Assembly (NCBI GenBank): GCA_015709495.1
Contig: CP054189.1
Location: forward strand, 2,728,001 to 2,792,000
Origin: Chthonomonadaceae bacterium
GTDB taxonomy: Bacteria > Armatimonadota > Fimbriimonadia > Fimbriimonadales > Fimbriimonadaceae
Direction: 5' to 3'
DNA: 64,000 nucleotides
This document shows, piece after piece, positions 1 through 7,888 of the stretch (position 1 is its first letter; every line of letters begins with the position of its first letter). The position numbers and the translations under genes are program-made. Below the pieces are notes generated by a model. The model did no database searches. It worked only from the letters and a program-made list of their open reading frames with translations, and had not been told where the DNA came from.

Positions 1-1062
1 TCGCTCAAGGGGATGTGTTTCGAGCGCAACAAGCGGTATGCGGAAGCGCTCGAGTGCTTTGAGCAGGTCGTCCGGCAAAACCCCGATTCCGCTCTCGACC
101 GCATCAAAGTCACGCACCTTCGCAACACGATTTCCGCCAAGTTGGTGGAGGAGCCGCAAGCTCCCGACAAGCGACGGATTCTGCTGGCCTCGATCTCAGC
201 GACGGTCCTTGTCGTCGCAAGCGGAATCGCGATCGGCGGATTTGCCAATTGGGGCAATCCCGATGCAGGCAAGCGGACGGCAGAACTCAGTAAGCCCCAG
301 CCCAACCCATTCGACCTCGATTCGAGGCTTGCGGCAGGGGGCGGCGCTTCGACTTCCAATTCCGGCGAGAGCCCGGCGGCCCAACCCCAAGGCGGTTCAG
401 GTTCAGGGAGCGAAGCGACGGGAAGCGCGCTTCCGCCACCTTCGGGCAGGCAGGTTCCGGGGATCAGCGGCTCGCGGACTCCACCTTGGCAGCCCCCCGA
501 ACTGGGCGCGGGGGTCGTCGTTCGGCCGGAGGGCGCGATTCCCGGTGGATCGGATTCGGGCGCAGCGACAGGAGGCGGATCGGGGACTTTACCGAACGTC
601 GGAGGCAGCACAGGCGGCAACGCGGGATCGAACCGCGGACCCGACTCGCTCGATCCGGGTTTCGGCGCTCAAACGCCGCCAGATACGGGCATCATCGACA
701 TTCGGGTGAGCAAGCCGGACGTAACCGGGGGCGGGCAATCGGTCGACCCCCAGACGAGCCGGAATCAAGCGGAGGCGCTGCTACGGACCGCGCGCGATTT
801 GTTCCTTGCCGGCAAGTTCGCGGACGCCGCAAGAACCTACGAAGCGGCTCTTCGCGCTGGATCGGACCCCGCGTCGACGAACCAGCGACTTGCCCAATGT
901 TACGCGAAGCTGGGAAGGAAATCCGACGCCCTCAACGCCTACACAAAGGCGATCGCATCGTATGAAAGCCAGATTGCGAGCGGTACGGGCAACGCGTCGG
1001 TGTTGAAGGCCTCGTTGGATGCCTGCAAGCAGTCGTTGCTGGTGCTGCGTGGCGGAGGATAG
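1..1062 (+). CDS. TPR-repeat membrane protein, 5' end outside window
   Basis: The frame is open from the first base and the codons before the ATG at 13 (S-L-K-G) continue the TPR helix, so the true start probably lies upstream. Numbering from that ATG: a partial TPR (about 1-45), a basic stretch, one hydrophobic segment (about 54-78), a long Gly/Ser/Pro-rich linker (about 85-245), and two or three TPR-like helix pairs (about 250-345). This looks like a membrane-anchored scaffold with protein-binding repeats on either side of a flexible spacer. TPR domains bind other proteins; the partner is unknown. The stop is followed by another TPR gene whose GGAGG (1054-1058) lies inside this gene's last codons, so the two are probably co-transcribed. 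Any domain further upstream cannot be seen. Confidence 0.75.
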   Translation, partial: SLKGMCFERNKRYAEALECFEQVVRQNPDSALDRIKVTHLRNTISAKLVEEPQAPDKRRILLASISATVLVVASGIAIGGFANWGNPDAGKRTAELSKPQPNPFDLDSRLAAGGGASTSNSGESPAAQPQGGSGSGSEATGSALPPPSGRQVPGISGSRTPPWQPPELGAGVVVRPEGAIPGGSDSGAATGGGSGTLPNVGGSTGGNAGSNRGPDSLDPGFGAQTPPDTGIIDIRVSKPDVTGGGQSVDPQTSRNQAEALLRTARDLFLAGKFADAARTYEAALRAGSDPASTNQRLAQCYAKLGRKSDALNAYTKAIASYESQIASGTGNASVLKASLDACKQSLLVLRGGG

Positions 1063-1065
1063 CCT

Positions 1066-2556
1066 GTGACTTGGAGGCTCTCCAGCGTCTTTCTCCTTCT
1101 CTTCTCTTTCGCAGCCTTTTCGCTCGCCGTCCCCACGCTCTTCGTCGTCCAACTCGTCAGCCCCGAGTCTGCGGAAGCTCCTGTCGACGTACCTGCTGCG
1201 AGCGCACTATCGGCCCACATCGACGACGACGGCAGGGTCTTCCCCATCATTTGGAGCCTCACTGACCCGATTTTTCGCGCCGCGGTTGACAACGGAACGC
1301 TGAAGAACCTTCCCGAGCGCCCCGACCGGGACTCGGCTCTCCGCGCGGCGCAAACCCTGAAAGCTCAATACACCCTCATTTTCACCGCTCGGACGCGGGA
1401 AGGACATGTCGAGTTCGAGGCATGGTTGTTTGAGGGCCGCCGCCAGGTGTGGACGGACAAGCGGGAACTCATGTCGTCCGGGACGGGGAACGATCTCAGC
1501 AACGCGCTCGATACGGTCGGAAGAACTTACGCGATGCTCTTGGGGGCGGGCCCCTTCAAGAACCTCCCTCAGCAGCGAAAAATCGCGACTCCCGACCCTG
1601 GGAGCGGGCAGAGGCCCAACGTGAGCCTCGATCCTGGGTCGCTCGAAGACGACGCAGGCAAGGAGCTTGTGGCCGAGGCTGCCAAGCAGATCAAGGCCGG
1701 AAAGTTCGCCCTCGGAATCAACTTGCTCCGCGACTGCGTGGACCTTGCGCCCTTCGATATCACGCGGCGCAAAGCGCTCTGTGTCGCGCTCCTCGGGGCG
1801 CAACTCAACCTCGAAGCAGCGCGGGAAGCCCGATTGGCTTCGGAGATGTTTCCTCAGGATATTGAGCTTCGGGTGATCTCGGCCCGCGGATGGCTCGGGG
1901 CGGGCAACCAAACGGAAGCGCTGACCGACCTGAACGAAGCGATCGCGCGCAAGCCGGAAAGCCCTGAGACGCGCCTACTGCTCGGCGAGGTGCAGTTGCT
2001 TCGCGGCCGACCCGATTTCGCCCTAGAAAACTACAACGCGGCCCTCGCTGCTCAACCGACGGCGGAGGGGTACTTTCAGCGAGCGATCGCCCACCTCCTG
2101 CTCCGGGACTCGGAATCGGCCGAGAAGGACCTCTCGCGGCGCGCCGAGTTGGAGCCTGTGGCCGAGCCCGACGTTCAGAGCGCTCGCTACCTGTTTGTCA
2201 TCCGGCTTGCCGAACCTGGCGCTTCGAACCTGGGCGAGAGGATGAGGTCGCTCATTCAGGCCGCGAGGCTGGACCCTGGTTCTCAAGCCGTGCTCGCCGA
2301 ATTGCGGGCTCTGGCGGAGTTGAGCGGTCGCTGGAACCTCCTCATCGACCACGCATCGCCCCCCGCGCAACACCTGCGATCCCACGAGTTGCGCCGATTG
2401 GCATTGAAGTTGCTGGCAAAAGCTCTCAGCGAGATTCAACTCCACTTGAACGCTCCTTCCGGGGACGCTTTGGTGGAGGCGACGATCGACCTGGGTGAAT
2501 GCTTGAGCAGCTTCGAAGAAGCCCGCGCTTCGTTCGCCCGAGAGAACGCAAGTTAG
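1066..2556 (+). CDS. secreted or anchored TPR-repeat protein
   Basis: 496 residues from a GTG start; GGAGG at 1054-1058 is 7 bases ahead and fixes the start. The N-terminus is basic then strongly hydrophobic (about residues 5-30), a signal peptide or anchor. An alpha/beta region follows (about 45-160). From about 200 to 400 there are repeated helix pairs with TPR character (A-x-x-x-F/L-P-x-x-x-E spacing, clear around 270-345), and then a helical C-terminus. It sits between a TPR membrane protein and a PilZ protein, all on one strand with gaps of 3 and 10 bases, so it probably works with them. No enzymatic motif is seen. The family assignment rests on repeat pattern only, and the function is unknown. 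Confidence 0.8.
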   Translation: MTWRLSSVFLLLFSFAAFSLAVPTLFVVQLVSPESAEAPVDVPAASALSAHIDDDGRVFPIIWSLTDPIFRAAVDNGTLKNLPERPDRDSALRAAQTLKAQYTLIFTARTREGHVEFEAWLFEGRRQVWTDKRELMSSGTGNDLSNALDTVGRTYAMLLGAGPFKNLPQQRKIATPDPGSGQRPNVSLDPGSLEDDAGKELVAEAAKQIKAGKFALGINLLRDCVDLAPFDITRRKALCVALLGAQLNLEAAREARLASEMFPQDIELRVISARGWLGAGNQTEALTDLNEAIARKPESPETRLLLGEVQLLRGRPDFALENYNAALAAQPTAEGYFQRAIAHLLLRDSESAEKDLSRRAELEPVAEPDVQSARYLFVIRLAEPGASNLGERMRSLIQAARLDPGSQAVLAELRALAELSGRWNLLIDHASPPAQHLRSHELRRLALKLLAKALSEIQLHLNAPSGDALVEATIDLGECLSSFEEARASFARENAS

Positions 2557-2566
2557 GTTTCTTGAG

Positions 2567-3232
2567 ATGGGCGATTGGTTCCCTGCCCTTGTGGGCATGT
2601 TGTCCGTGTTTGGCGCGTCTGTGCTCGTCAGTTACGCCGTGATGAAGTACGCGCGACCTCGGCCGAAAGCTGCGATGCCTCCACGCGAGTCCGTCGTCAG
2701 GATCAAAACGCCCGACGGGATTTGGCGAACGCGCCTTGCCTCGGCGGGCGCGGAGACTTGGTGGATTCACGCCCCCTTGAACAGCGACTTCTACGTTCCC
2801 TTCTCGGTCGGCGAGACGCTGACTCTGGAAGTGTCGAGCCCCGAGGGAGTGATCCTTTTCAAGTCGCCGGTGTTGGCGAGGAGGTCGGAAGACCATACGT
2901 TTGAAGTGAGCGCTCCCAAAGATGCGCGCGGCCTCGAACGCAGGGAGCATCCCCGGCTGACCGGACTCGAACGCTCGTGCGTGCGCGTCGATCGGTGCCG
3001 CGGGCGGATCGTGGACATCTCTCGCAACGGCGCGAAGCTCCTTGCCGCGCTTGAGGCTCGACGCGGCCAACGCGTGATGGTCGAACTCCCCGAACAGGAC
3101 GGCCCCGTGGCTGCGTGGGTTTTGGAGACGCAGCAAGCGGTCGTAGAAGGATCGCTCGGGACGGAGATTCGGGTTCGATTCGAGGAGCCGATCTTTGTCA
3201 CCCCCCTCAAAAAGCACTCAACCTCCGCTTAG
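2567..3232 (+). CDS. membrane-anchored PilZ-domain protein
   Basis: 221 residues. An N-terminal hydrophobic helix (about 4-24) is followed by a YcgR-N-like beta domain (about 35-115) and a PilZ domain (about 120-210). The PilZ hallmarks are the basic R-R-E-H-P-R stretch near residue 125 and D-I-S-R-N-G near 145, the two elements that bind cyclic di-GMP in this family. The protein is therefore a likely c-di-GMP effector, probably acting on the two TPR proteins encoded just upstream. The ATG at 2567 is 10 bases past the previous stop and has only a weak ribosome site. The last codons run into a 12-bp hairpin (3217-3249). An HD-GYP protein elsewhere in the window (24653-25771) could feed the same signal network, but that link is inference. 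Confidence 0.85.
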   Translation: MGDWFPALVGMLSVFGASVLVSYAVMKYARPRPKAAMPPRESVVRIKTPDGIWRTRLASAGAETWWIHAPLNSDFYVPFSVGETLTLEVSSPEGVILFKSPVLARRSEDHTFEVSAPKDARGLERREHPRLTGLERSCVRVDRCRGRIVDISRNGAKLLAALEARRGQRVMVELPEQDGPVAAWVLETQQAVVEGSLGTEIRVRFEEPIFVTPLKKHSTSA

Positions 3233-3249
3233 GGAGCGCGGAGGTTGAG
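3209..3249 (-). terminator. hairpin terminator between convergent genes
   Basis: A perfect 12-bp inverted repeat: CTCAACCTCCGC at 3217-3228 and GCGGAGGTTGAG at 3238-3249, with a 9-base loop that contains the PilZ stop codon. Reading on the minus strand, the stem is followed after three bases by five T (3213-3209), as in an intrinsic terminator for the amidohydrolase transcript. It can also form in the plus-strand mRNA, but without a T run. Confidence 0.6.
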
Positions 3250-3282
3250 ATCGCGGTTTCGGTTGGGCGCCTCGACCGCGAT
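3250..3282. repeat. second inverted repeat next to the terminator
   Basis: ATCGCGGT at 3250-3257 and ACCGCGAT at 3275-3282 form an 8-bp stem with a 17-base loop directly abutting the preceding 12-bp hairpin. It may reinforce termination for the plus-strand TPR/PilZ transcript; there is no T run. The rest of the gap up to 3425 shows nothing recognisable. Confidence 0.35.
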
Positions 3283-3425
3283 TGAGGGAAGGAGGATATG
3301 CGTCACTTACTTAAACGCCCGAACCTGGTGGCAGGTTCCCCAATCGGCTTAGAATCGTCGGGGACGCCGGGACGGAGCGCCCCTGAACCCGATTCAGGCT
3401 CCAAGTCAGTAGGAACAAGGTCCCT

Positions 3426-4979
3426 CTATAGTGGGCCGGGAAGCGGTTCGCACCCCGGCGCGGGACGCTGATCGTACACCTGCATCTCGGCCCACTGGCC
3501 GGGAAGCAGACCCGCTCCCAGTTGCCCATCGTCTCCACACGCTTCGGCGCCCGCAGCGGTGTAAGCGGCGATCGATTCCTCCAGGGAGAGGTTCTCCGCG
3601 GGGTCGAAGCCCTCCGGCCGTTGGGAGGCGGCATAAACGCCGACCCACGGGTCTCCCGGGACGACGGGCCGGTCTGAATTGAGGCTAAGCCGCAGGCCGG
3701 CATCGACGACCGATCGACACCGCTTCAGGCGCGAGGTCCTTTCAGGCCCGAGCTGCCGTTGGTAGGCATGGCCGATCCGAACAAGGAACTCCGGCTGCAT
3801 CGTGACGCGGCAACCGATCCTCGCTAGACGCTCGATTTGCCGGTCCGAGAGCATCATGGCGTGTTCGATTCGGTGCGCTGAGGCATCGCCAAGCTGTTCG
3901 AAGGCGTCCATGACGAGATCGGTCGACCGATCTCCGATGGAGTGGATGGCGAGGGGCAGACCTGCCTCGTGCGCCTCGCGAATCATCGCGTGAAGCCGCT
4001 CAGGAGGATACATCAACACGCCTTCATTCGTAGGCTCGTTTTCTGCCGACGGGTCCGCCCCAAACCGGCCGTAGATGGCGGCCGTACCTGAACTGATTGC
4101 TCCATCGGCGAATATCTTCACGCCGGCGATTCTCAGCCGAGACGGATCGAGCGACCGATTGATCTCCTCGACCGCCCTTGCGCCGATTCCCTTGGGCCCG
4201 AACACCTTGGACCAGAGGACGTACAGCCTGATCCGAACGGGCGCGCCGAGTTCGATGGCTTTCTTGTAGGCCTCGAGTTCGAACTCCAATCCCCTCTCGC
4301 CGGTCATCATGTCCGCCGCCCTGCCGATCCCCCATCGGCCCATGCTCTCGGCCGCCGCGTAGATGGCTTCGGCAGCCTCATCGACCGATGGCTTGGGGAC
4401 GGCGGAAATGACGCGTTCGTGGGCGGCTTCGAGGAGCACGCCGGAAAGCCTTCCCGAGGCGTCCCGGACGTACGCTCCCCCCTGGGGGTCCTTTTCGTCT
4501 TCGGCGACTCCTGCTGCTTGGAGCGCGGCCGAGTTGGCGACGCTGGCATGGCCGCTCGAGTGCCTGAGGATGGCGGGTCGATCCCCCGCGATTTGGTCGA
4601 GCTCGGTTCGCGTGAGGTGAAGCCCGTCAGAGAAGCGGTTCTGATCGTAATGAACGCCGACCAGCCACTGCCCTTCCGGAAGGTCGCGGCCACATTCGCG
4701 CAGGTGTTCGAGGAGGTCGTTTCGGGACGTGAAGTCTTCGACCGGAATCCGCAAGAGGTCCAAGCCCGCAGGCAGTATGTGGCAGTGGGCGTCGACAAAC
4801 CTGGGCAAGACCCACTTCCCTTTCAGGCTAATCCGCTCGACCCCTTCGGGCGCTTGGACGTCGGGCCCTCGTTCAATCACCTTCCCTTCGCGGACCCATA
4901 GGTTTTGCCGTTCCCCCGTCGGGGTCCAGGTGATGTCGCAATAAAGTCGTTCCGGGTTCATTTCTAAGGAAGGGTTCAT
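3426..4979 (-). CDS. YtcJ-type amidohydrolase (Amidohydro_3)
   Basis: About 517 residues from the ATG at 4979, which overlaps the stop of the upstream gene as ATGA. A second ATG at 4961 is an alternative, and frame-open sequence further upstream lies inside the neighbour. The N-terminal beta-sandwich is followed by the metal-site motif D-A-H-C-H (HxH) about 60 residues in. A central TIM barrel carries H-S-S-G-H and A-I-H-S-I-G-D segments, with N-S-D-R-P near the C-terminus. This is the layout of the metal-dependent amidohydrolase_3 / YtcJ family, cytoplasmic hydrolases of N-acyl or cyclic amide substrates. The substrate cannot be told from sequence. Length is typical (500-550). It is the last gene of a minus-strand run that ends at the hairpin near 3217-3249. 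Confidence 0.88.
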   Translation of the reverse strand: MNPSLEMNPERLYCDITWTPTGERQNLWVREGKVIERGPDVQAPEGVERISLKGKWVLPRFVDAHCHILPAGLDLLRIPVEDFTSRNDLLEHLRECGRDLPEGQWLVGVHYDQNRFSDGLHLTRTELDQIAGDRPAILRHSSGHASVANSAALQAAGVAEDEKDPQGGAYVRDASGRLSGVLLEAAHERVISAVPKPSVDEAAEAIYAAAESMGRWGIGRAADMMTGERGLEFELEAYKKAIELGAPVRIRLYVLWSKVFGPKGIGARAVEEINRSLDPSRLRIAGVKIFADGAISSGTAAIYGRFGADPSAENEPTNEGVLMYPPERLHAMIREAHEAGLPLAIHSIGDRSTDLVMDAFEQLGDASAHRIEHAMMLSDRQIERLARIGCRVTMQPEFLVRIGHAYQRQLGPERTSRLKRCRSVVDAGLRLSLNSDRPVVPGDPWVGVYAASQRPEGFDPAENLSLEESIAAYTAAGAEACGDDGQLGAGLLPGQWAEMQVYDQRPAPGCEPLPGPL

Positions 4980-5242
4980 GGTTGGTCGGGCGGAAACTGC
5001 CTCGCCTTTTGCATTTGGCCGTAGAACCTGAGCATCACCGCCGCGCCCAGAGAAACCCACCACAATCGGTTTTGCAGCATGAAGAACATGTAGCTGCCCA
5101 CGACGAACATGAAGTAAGCCAGGGCGGTGGCCGTCTCGCCCTCCTTCCCCTCACGAGCGCGACGGCCGTGCAAGAACATCATCGCGAGGCAAATGACGGC
5201 GATGACGGCGAAAAAGGCGGTCGAGAGGGACTCCGCAGGCAT
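4976..5242 (-). CDS. small membrane protein of unknown function
   Basis: 88 residues from the ATG at 5242; a TTG at 5287 would add 15 residues and overlap the preceding gene's end. Hydrophobic segments at about 8-24, 40-56 and 60-75 suggest three short membrane helices, with a charged loop (R-R-A-R-E-G-K-E-G-E) between the first two. I do not recognise a family. It is tightly packed between the MBL hydrolase (stop at 5277) and the amidohydrolase (ATGA overlap), so it is expressed with them. The start is uncertain because no clear ribosome site precedes either candidate. Confidence 0.65.
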   Translation of the reverse strand: MPAESLSTAFFAVIAVICLAMMFLHGRRAREGKEGETATALAYFMFVVGSYMFFMLQNRLWWVSLGAAVMLRFYGQMQKARQFPPDQP

Positions 5243-5276
5243 AGGCGGGTAGTACCCGATTCTCGCAGCCGACCGC

Positions 5277-6659
5277 TCAAAGGTCAAACTGCTGCAGATG
5301 TTCGGGAATCACGACTTCCCAGCCCAACTTTTCGACGATCTTATCGCGCAGCGTTTCTTGAGACTCGGGTTCACCGTGAACGATGAAGGTCCTTCGGGGC
5401 GGGGCCTGAAAGCAGCCCAACCACTTGAGGATCTCAGCTTGGTCGGCATGGGCGGAGAGTGCGTTGAGCTTCTCGATCGTAGCCTTCACTTGGATCTCTT
5501 GCCCCAGAACCCGAACCACCGGGTTTCTTTCCAGAATCTGGCGTCCCAAAGTGCCTTCGGCCTGGTACCCGGTGAAGAGGACGGTCGTATCGGACCGACC
5601 CAGCCGGTTGGCCAGATGGTGGACGATTCGGCCCCCCGTACACATCCCGCTCCCTGCGATCACGACAAACGGCCCTTCCCGAGTGTTGAGCTTCTTGGAC
5701 TCCCGGTAATCGGCGACGTAATGTAGGTTGGCAGGCGCAATGGGGTTGTCGTTCTGGCCGATCGCGATCCGGGTCTCGATGTCGTGCTCTTCGGTGTGTT
5801 CGAGGTACCGGATGGTTGTGTCGCTGGCCATCGGACTGTCGAGGAAGATCGGCAGCCTGGAGAACCCCTCGGACGCTTGTACCCGCTTGATGTAGTAGAG
5901 CATTTCCTGGGTTCGGCCGATCGAGAAGCTCGGAACGAGCACGCATCGGCTCTCGCGGACCGCTTGCCCGAGCACACTCGCGAGCTTCTCCTCTACGTTT
6001 TCGTTCGAGTGGATGCGATTGCCGTAGGTACTTTCGAGCACAAGATACTCGGCGTGATCGACGCAGGCAGGGTCCTTGAGGATGGGGGTGTCGTACCTGC
6101 CCAGGTCCCCAGACATAAGGATCCGCTCCCCGTTGGGAAAGTACACCTCGGCAAAAGCGGAGCCCAAAATGTGCCCGGCAGGCAAGTAGCGCCAGATCGC
6201 CTTACCCGGAAGCTCGTGAAACTTGCCATAAGGGACGGCGACGAACTGCTTGAGGCAGGCGTAGGCGTCGGCTTCCGTATAGAGCGGGAGGGCCGGTTCG
6301 TGCCGGGTCAGGCCCTTCTTGTTGAGGAATCGGGCTTGTTCGAGTTGCAGACGCCCCGAGTCCGGCATACTGATCCGCGCGAGCGCGACCGTCGCGTGGG
6401 TTGCGTAGATCGGACCTGAGTAGCCTTCGCGTACCAACCGCGGCAGATATCCGATGTGGTCGAGGTGGGCGTGGGTCAGGACCACGGCGTCGATCTTGTC
6501 GGGCGGAACCGGAAACGGCTCCCAGTTCCTTCTTCGAATCTCCGAGCTGCCTTGAAACAGCCCACAGTCAACTAAAATTCGGCGCCTGCCCAGGGAAATC
6601 AGGTGCCGAGAACCAGTCACGGTTCGGGCCGCGCCGCAAAATCGGATGCTAACGGACAT
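5277..6659 (-). CDS. MBL-fold / beta-CASP RNA-processing-type hydrolase
   Basis: 460 residues. The zinc-binding H-A-H-L-D-H motif of metallo-beta-lactamases is near residue 62. It is followed by the beta-CASP module (S-M-P-D-S and D-S-P-M-A regions, about 200-330), then G-S-G-M-C-T-G-G-R-I near 335 and the C-terminal L-S-A-H-A-D-Q and V-H-G-E-P motifs. Together these are diagnostic of the CPSF73/YsgI-like family of RNA nucleases (MBL fold plus RMMBL domain), acting in the cytoplasm on RNA. Length matches the family. The ATG at 6659 has no strong ribosome site. It is the first of three closely spaced minus-strand genes. Whether it is an endonuclease, an exonuclease or both cannot be told here. 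Confidence 0.9.
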   Translation of the reverse strand: MSVSIRFCGAARTVTGSRHLISLGRRRILVDCGLFQGSSEIRRRNWEPFPVPPDKIDAVVLTHAHLDHIGYLPRLVREGYSGPIYATHATVALARISMPDSGRLQLEQARFLNKKGLTRHEPALPLYTEADAYACLKQFVAVPYGKFHELPGKAIWRYLPAGHILGSAFAEVYFPNGERILMSGDLGRYDTPILKDPACVDHAEYLVLESTYGNRIHSNENVEEKLASVLGQAVRESRCVLVPSFSIGRTQEMLYYIKRVQASEGFSRLPIFLDSPMASDTTIRYLEHTEEHDIETRIAIGQNDNPIAPANLHYVADYRESKKLNTREGPFVVIAGSGMCTGGRIVHHLANRLGRSDTTVLFTGYQAEGTLGRQILERNPVVRVLGQEIQVKATIEKLNALSAHADQAEILKWLGCFQAPPRRTFIVHGEPESQETLRDKIVEKLGWEVVIPEHLQQFDL

Positions 6660-6686
6660 ACCGAAAGAGCAGTATGCTCGAAGCGG

Positions 6687-7142
6687 TTACCAGAACGGGG
6701 GAAACACGATCCCGTCGACGTTCTGATTGTCCGAATACACCAGGTGTGAACTCGCGACAACCCATTCGCCTTCTTCCCGGACGAGCTTCGCGCGGACGAC
6801 GGGTCGGTCGATCCCGCCCCAGGTGTTGGGCTCTTCGCCTACGACGACCACGTCGGCCCACGAGCCTGTCGTGAAGAGAACCTTGTAGTACTTGAGGTCA
6901 CCCTGAATGTCGCTGTGGGCGATCACCTCTTCTGCGGCGTCCGCCATTTCTTTGCCGACGGTATGGGTTTGGACTTCGAAGGCGGCATAGGGGAGGATCA
7001 TTAAGACGACGCTCAGGCCCGCCCAAAGCCTCCACGACCGCATCTCGTCCCGAATGTGAATGGGGCGCGTGATGACGTAGAGGGCGCTCAAGACCCCTGA
7101 TGCGACCATGCAAATGCCCACGTACGAGATAACGCCAAACAT
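6687..7142 (-). CDS. two-helix membrane protein, unknown
   Basis: 151 residues; the start is supported by GGGAG six bases before the ATG. Two N-terminal membrane helices (about 4-24 and 40-58) are followed by a soluble domain of about 90 residues with alternating beta strands (W-A-D-V-V-V-V-G, P-V-V-R-A-K-L-V, E-W-V-V-A-S-S). No family is recognised. The soluble part is predicted to face the periplasm or the cytoplasm depending on topology. It stands 28 bases upstream of the MBL gene in the same direction and may be co-transcribed. A GATAACAGT stretch upstream of the ribosome site is a possible -10 region. Confidence 0.7.
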   Translation of the reverse strand: MFGVISYVGICMVASGVLSALYVITRPIHIRDEMRSWRLWAGLSVVLMILPYAAFEVQTHTVGKEMADAAEEVIAHSDIQGDLKYYKVLFTTGSWADVVVVGEEPNTWGGIDRPVVRAKLVREEGEWVVASSHLVYSDNQNVDGIVFPPFW

Positions 7143-7235
7143 CGGGTCTCCCGTACTGTTATCGGTCCGAACGGGCTAAGTCTCAAACAAGTCCGCCCGG
7201 TTTGCCCTCAAACCGAGAGAATTGCCAGCTTGAAG

Positions 7236-7739
7236 CTACCTTGCCTGCGTCTGAGGTCCCGACTGATCGAAGCCGTCGAACGTCCAGAGCGCCTGAGTCG
7301 AAGCGACGTCTTTGGCAACCTTGTCGACGTTGCGCCTGAGGATGGCGGGATGGATGTTTCGATTGTCGAGCGCGATGCCCATCATCAGCTTATCGGACTT
7401 CGTGATGTAGAACTGGCTGGGCTGAACCTCGAAGTTCGCTCGAAGCATTTTCAGGGGGCGATCGCCAAAATCGGTGGGGATTTGCCCAAAGTAAGCCGTG
7501 AGCCAGACGTAGTTCTTGCTGGCGCTGACCTCCGCCGCCAACGGGATGTCGAGCCCTTCCCGCGAGACCACAAACTCGAATTTGCCCTCAGCGAGGTCCT
7601 TGGGGACGTAACCCAAGTTGGTGATCATCTCCTTCAACTGCTTGGCGTCGAGTTGGGTGTCTTGCGCGGGCAAGAACACTCCTCCCGCAAGAGCAGCCGA
7701 ACCCACGAGCGGCAGAATCCAATGTGTCAATCGAGTCAT
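7236..7739 (-). CDS. secreted YbjN/CesT-like small protein
   Basis: 167 residues from the ATG at 7739, chosen because GGAGAA lies about 10 bases ahead and the product then begins with a clean signal peptide (hydrophobic to about residue 25). The mature part (about 35-155) alternates helix and strand: a K-E-M-I-x-N-L-G-Y helix, a strand near F-E-F-V-V-S-R, V-W-L-T-A-Y-F, F-Y-I-T-K-S-D-K-L and a final helix. This resembles the YbjN or type III chaperone-like fold, often found in secreted or periplasmic proteins of unknown role. The fold match is by eye and tentative. It is preceded by a 149-base gap after the HisD-like gene. Confidence 0.65.
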   Translation of the reverse strand: MTRLTHWILPLVGSAALAGGVFLPAQDTQLDAKQLKEMITNLGYVPKDLAEGKFEFVVSREGLDIPLAAEVSASKNYVWLTAYFGQIPTDFGDRPLKMLRANFEVQPSQFYITKSDKLMMGIALDNRNIHPAILRRNVDKVAKDVASTQALWTFDGFDQSGPQTQAR

Positions 7740-7888
7740 GTCTTGTCGTTCTCCGATAGCGATGGCCTGTTCCAAGAAAAAGACGAAGCAGACCCCGCGA
7801 TGTGTTGCGAAACGCGCCGGCGACCCATCGATCGGCGTGCCCCGTATTCGTATCGGGGATTCTGCCCGTTTGGGTTAGGGCTGTGCGG

